From Amoebidium appalachense (lineage: Eukaryota > Ichthyosporea): a DNA stretch of 64,000 nucleotides. The notes beneath the pieces are model-generated. The model ran no database searches, was not told the DNA's origin, and saw only the letters and a program-made list of their open reading frames with translations. The stretch is from the NCBI GenBank assembly GCA_963693365.1, contig CAVNZM010000003.1:2108001-2172000 (forward strand), read 5' to 3'. A program made the position numbers and the translations under genes. How positions within the stretch are numbered: position 1 is the first letter of the stretch; each line of letters begins with the position of its first letter. Below, one piece after another: positions 37,429-64,000 of this stretch.

Positions 37429-37930
37429 ATGAAAATAGGATACACAAAAAAAAGGGGGGGTGGGAGGGAGGGGGAAAAGGGGGGGGAAGCTCCAACCACG
37501 CCATGCCGTATGTTTGCAGCATTGGCAGCATGCCGAGATCAACATGGGGGGGGTTTACACTGTTTACTCGAGGCAAAGAGTTCATCGGGGACTGTGGGAT
37601 GCCCAGTTTTTGCATATGTGTAGGGTATGGGTGTTGGTTGCGAGTGAAACCCATCTGAGATTCTTCTGATCTGGCTGCATCGTCTCCCCCCCTCCCCCCC
37701 TTTCGCCCCCAATGTGCCTCTTTACTCCCCCTCCTGTGTCTCCCTCTCCTCATCTCTCCCTCTCTCTCAGGCTGTCTCTGCCTCCGTCTCACACTTATAC
37801 CACCATTACAACACTCTGTCTTTGTCCTCCCCCGCCCTCCCCTCGTGCACGTCCCTCACCCCTATCAATCATCTGAGTTCGTACGTCTCCTGTGCACGTT
37901 TCCACCCACATCTTGTATGATACATTCAGC

Positions 37931-41182
<3,252 letters not shown>

Positions 41183-41269
41183 CCGTGTGTTCCTTTTTTT
41201 GGGAGGTTTTCCCTCCTGTTTTTGTACTCGTTTCCCGGTATTTTTAGCCCCCCCCCCCCCCCCCCCCCC

Positions 41270-41301
<32 letters not shown>

Positions 41302-41311
41302 TTTGGTTTTC

Positions 41312-41795
41312 ATGCTGAGTATTCTTAGAGCAGTAACACAGGCACTACCGAGAACTGTACGCCTTTTTTTGGAGTCGCCCCCCTTTTTACGGTCGCTGGT
41401 AGGAGAGTGCCGCATGGGCATAGTTTATGTTGCGGCAGTTCTTTTAACATTTTTATTAATTTTTCAAGTTTGCGAACTCCTTTTTATTAAAAAGGTGGTC
41501 GACAAATTCAGGTTATCATAACCGAGGGCAACGATTGGTTGTGCCTGTATAGTTGTGGTTCGGCTTAAGATAATAGGTCTACTTGCTGCCAGTTAGCAGG
41601 ATAAAATTGACCTGTGTACGGCCTGCAAGAAGAATAATTCTAATTCAGGTGGGAGGTTGGAAAACACGTGTAACAAGCGCACTTTGGATCCGAGAGTTCG
41701 TATCAAAAAAGAGTTCGGCTAGCCGTACCATATCGAGTTATGATGGTGTATATGTTGGTAGGTGTCCAAATAAGGCAATGAATTCTGCTTGCTGA
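41312..41795 (+). CDS. Small single-TM protein (one or two exons)
   Basis: ATG at 41312 opens MLSILRAVTQALPRTVRLFL, then a transmembrane segment (IVYVAAVLLTFLLIFQVCEL) and KKVVDKF. Unspliced, it stops at TAA 41519 (69 residues). Splicing at AG/GTTATC after 41511 to an acceptor before 41600 keeps a long frame open to TGA 41793 (IKLTCVRPARRIILIQ, then ISSYDGVYVGRCPNK). A second frame in that exon (DKIDLCTACKKNNSN) is also open, so the tail is uncertain. The basic, hydrophobic N-terminus followed by one TM resembles small mitochondrial inner-membrane subunits; this is inference only. Confidence 0.4.
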
Positions 41796-41949
41796 ATGGA
41801 TGCGCTGTACATACTGGTGCGCAAAATGCATGCAGTAATGCGAATATATTCTCGGTGAGTTGCAAAACCTACCCTGGATAGTTCTCGAACTGGTATGAGC
41901 TGATAACAGAATTTAATGGTGCATTATGATTCGAGGTATCTCCTTCTGT

Positions 41950-42353
41950 CTGTACATGTACATTTGTTTGGATTTTGTGCTCGTTTGTCACTAGGTGTGT
42001 TTGTACAAGTGGGTGTGGTGTGTGTGCTTATGCACGTGTCCGTGACACGGTGCAGCGCGGTGTGTGTCCCCCCCCCCCCCGTCCTGTGGGTCCTTTTTCT
42101 GGGGCGCTGCTGCTGCTGTGCGCACAAAAATGTGTGCATACGTTGTCAGTGTACATTTGGATTTTGTGTTGGTTTGTCACTGAGTAACGTTGTGTGTGTG
42201 TGATGTGTGTGTACATGTGTTGTGCTGTGGCTGCAGTACATGTGCATGCTCATGTGCATCAAAATGTGTGTGTGTGTGCAGTGTATGTGTGTCTCCCGGT
42301 CACGGTGCACGGTGCACGGTGCACGGTGTGTGTGTGTAGAGGCTCCTCACCCT

Positions 42354-42395
<42 letters not shown>

Positions 42396-42730
42396 CCCCT
42401 TTCCCGCGGCCAGGCCCCTTGAAGTTCCCCCCCCTGTTCTGGGGGTCCTTTTTCCGGGGCTGTGGGAGTTTTTTTCTTTTCTTTCTTTTTTGTGTGTGTG
42501 GAGGGGGGGGGGGGGGGCACGCTGTGCGAAAATGTGTACACATGTCTGTGTGAGCAGTCTGTGTGTGCTTTTGGATTTGGTTTGCCAAGTTTCTCACTGA
42601 GTTAGGCTGTTTGTCACCGTGTGTCAGTGGTGTGTGTGTGTGTGTGCACGTGTGTATCAAAATGTGTGTGTGTGTGTGTCCGTGTCACGGTGGACGGTGT
42701 GTGTGTGTGTGTGTGTGTCTCCCGCCCCCT
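41950..42730 (+). repeat. Complex imperfect tandem repeat
   Basis: Modules recur in order: TTTGGATTTTGTG...TTTGTCACT (41970, 42157, diverged at 42567), a G-rich GGTCCTTTTTC(T/C)GGGGC module (42087 and 42439), GT-rich spacers and CACGGTGCACGGTGCACGG. Period is about 200-410 bases. No exon seen. Confidence 0.6.
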
Positions 42731-42779
42731 TCCGTTCCCCCCCCCCCAAAAAAAAATAAAAATAAAAAAAAAAATTAAA

Positions 42780-43612
42780 AAGAACTAAAGAATCCCCGCA
42801 GCTCAGAAAAAGGACCTACAGCACGGAGGAGGGGGGAGGATGATAACGAACCCTACGGCCGGGAAATCTTTAAGATTGTAGACCCTAAACCGTACTTACC
42901 TGCTATCTTAAAGGCACATCCCTCCCCCCCCCCTTAACAGACCCCTGTATCGTCACACCGAGATTGTGCACATGTGCATTAGTGTGAGGGCCTCTGTGCA
43001 ATGGCTCAGCGAGTCTGCTCGCATTTACGTCACTAAATCTAGAAGATTACGGTCAAAGAAATCACAGTATTTATTTCTTCAAGTGTACGCTCTTTAGACT
43101 AGGCTCACTGCCGTCCAGGCGGCCAGTGAGCCACAAGGCTTGCAAAACGAAAAACGGAACGGAGTAGAGACATCTGGCCGTTCGTTTTGCGCTTTTTTGT
43201 CAGTTTCGTTGCCCACAACTTGTAAAAGGCCCACGGATTCACGAACAGAGACATCAGTGTTTATTGTGCTAGTATGGGTGCCCTTTTAATCAGCAGACAT
43301 TCTGAACAACATCACAGTCACTTTAGATCAAGCAAGGTCACTTGCACAGACGGTGGGGCTGAGATACAGTTGAAAAGAAAGCTTAGTTACGAGATCCATC
43401 GCGTCTGTCGCATCCCTTCACACCTTCCCTAACATCGTTTCTGCTGATGATAGTGTATATTCTTCGGTCTCATCAAAGGCACGCATCTCTAACAAACGGG
43501 GCTTCATGAGGCACCAACCAAGACAAGAAAAGCTGTTGCCTATTTTCTGGATGCGAAAAATCTTTTCTTGATATGTGTGTGGCTCTGTGCTGGAAAAGGG
43601 GTACCACCTGCT
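42780..43612. other. Upstream region of the cyclase gene
   Basis: Ordinary-complexity DNA ahead of the proposed cyclase start. It contains a hairpin (43102-43132, GGCTCACTG / CAGTGAGCC arms) and a second inverted pair (GCAAAACGA near 43141 with TCGTTTTGC near 43185). An open segment at 43372-43571 is coding-like on both strands and was left unassigned. Promoter elements are not recognisable. Confidence 0.4.
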
Positions 43613-63178
<19,566 letters not shown>

Positions 63179-63653
63179 GTATGTGCATATAACCCCCCCC
63201 CCCCCCCCCCCCCCTCCCCCGTGCCCCGTCCCCTCCTCCTCTCCTTCCCCCCCCCCCCCCCTCCCCCTCCCCCTCCCCGCCTCCGCCTCGCCCCGTGTAT
63301 ACCCGTTCATTATAGGATCTGCTGTTCAAAGTCTTTCTTTACTTGCACGTTTTTTGTTGTCCGTTTTGTTCTGAGGTTTACTTTCCTTTTCCTTTTTTTT
63401 CCCTGTTTTTTTTTCTTTTTGTTGTTGAGAGGGAGGGGGGAGAGGGGGGGGGGGGGGGGGGAGAGAGGGGGGGAAGGGAGGGGGGGGCTCTAAGCTCCTG
63501 CCCGTATTACATACAATATTGCCTCCCCTCTCCTCACCCCCCAAAGCACACACTCGTGTAGACACGTATGTGCAGTCACTTGTCCTATCTCCTGTCGGTT
63601 TTGTTGTTTTCTTTGCTTGGCGTATCCCTTTGTCTATATGCCACCTACCCCCC

Positions 63654-63820
63654 CTGGATACTTCTTGACCTGTTAGCTCCAGTTTCCTCTCTTCCCCCCC
63701 CCCCCCCCCCCCCTGGATACTTCTTGACCTGTTAGCTCCAGTTTCCTCTCTTCCCCCCCCCCCCCCCCCCCCCCTGGATACTTCTTGACCTGTTAGCTCC
63801 AGTTTCCTCTCTTCTCCCCC
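63654..63820 (+). repeat. Three-copy ~60-base minisatellite
   Basis: CTGGATACTTCTTGACCTGT and the following 24 bases are repeated three times at 63654, 63713 and 63774, each followed by a C-run of about 15-19 bases. The 44-base cores are identical by eye, so the duplication is recent. It is in the intron cut by the window end. Confidence 0.95.
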
Positions 63821-63969
63821 CCCCCCCAACCCACCACCGCCGCCGCCGCCGCCGCCACTACCACCCCTGCCCCCCGCCCACCCACCCACCAACTCTTTCA
63901 CCACCACAGACACATGCGTGTGCTCACATATCTGTGCACGCAAGCATGTGCACACCAATTTTGACTCCA

Positions 63970-64000
<31 letters not shown>

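Overview
This window is nuclear DNA of a eukaryote. Short exons of about 25-300 bases have GT-AG borders and matching reading phases. They sit in introns made largely of (CA)n/(GT)n, poly-C/poly-G, (GA)n/(CT)n and small tandem repeats. The gene set (class C receptor, Cache-HAMP adenylate/guanylate cyclase, GATA factor, multi-BRCT protein) and the compact gene order suggest a free-living protist. I cannot name the lineage from sequence alone. TGA and TAA are used as normal stops. There is no sign of a bacterial, viral or organellar segment. Most long open frames over the microsatellites (poly Thr-His, Cys-Val, Pro, Gly) are repeat artefacts and are not annotated.

Layout: 0.9-5.0 kb, several plus-strand exons of unknown family. 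5.9-9.7 kb, a class C (GABA-B-like) seven-helix receptor on plus, with two small frame breaks. 10.2-12.7 kb, an unrecognised plus-strand gene with one in-frame TGA. 14.2-23.5 kb, a minus-strand protein with three BRCT domains, every exon phase consistent. 23.8-24.7 kb, a small plus-strand gene. 24.7-27.9 kb, a microsatellite-poor island with a decayed reverse-transcriptase-like fragment. 27.9-37.4 kb, a plus-strand gene with a hydrophobic, probably multi-span start and a very long Gln/Pro-rich tail carrying four copies of an ASDY motif. 37.9-41.2 kb, a GATA-type zinc finger gene. 41.3-41.8 kb, a small membrane protein. 43.6 kb to beyond the right edge, a receptor cyclase with the order C2-like, TM, Cache, TM, HAMP, cyclase; the catalytic domain is cut by the window end.

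Mobile and repeated DNA: three copies of a ~190-base element with 31-base inverted ends (Tc1/mariner-like MITE), one nested inside an older dispersed repeat; a ~550-base foldback element in an intron; a 350-base repeat duplicated almost identically 1.3 kb apart; and several minisatellites.

Functional reading: two membrane signalling genes are recognisable (class C receptor and receptor cyclase), a third is probable (the multi-span protein with the Gln-rich tail), and they lie near a GATA factor and a BRCT checkpoint-type scaffold. Nothing shows that they are co-regulated; eukaryotic neighbours need not be. Exon borders were read by eye and may be off by a few bases. Where two frames are both open, this is stated.
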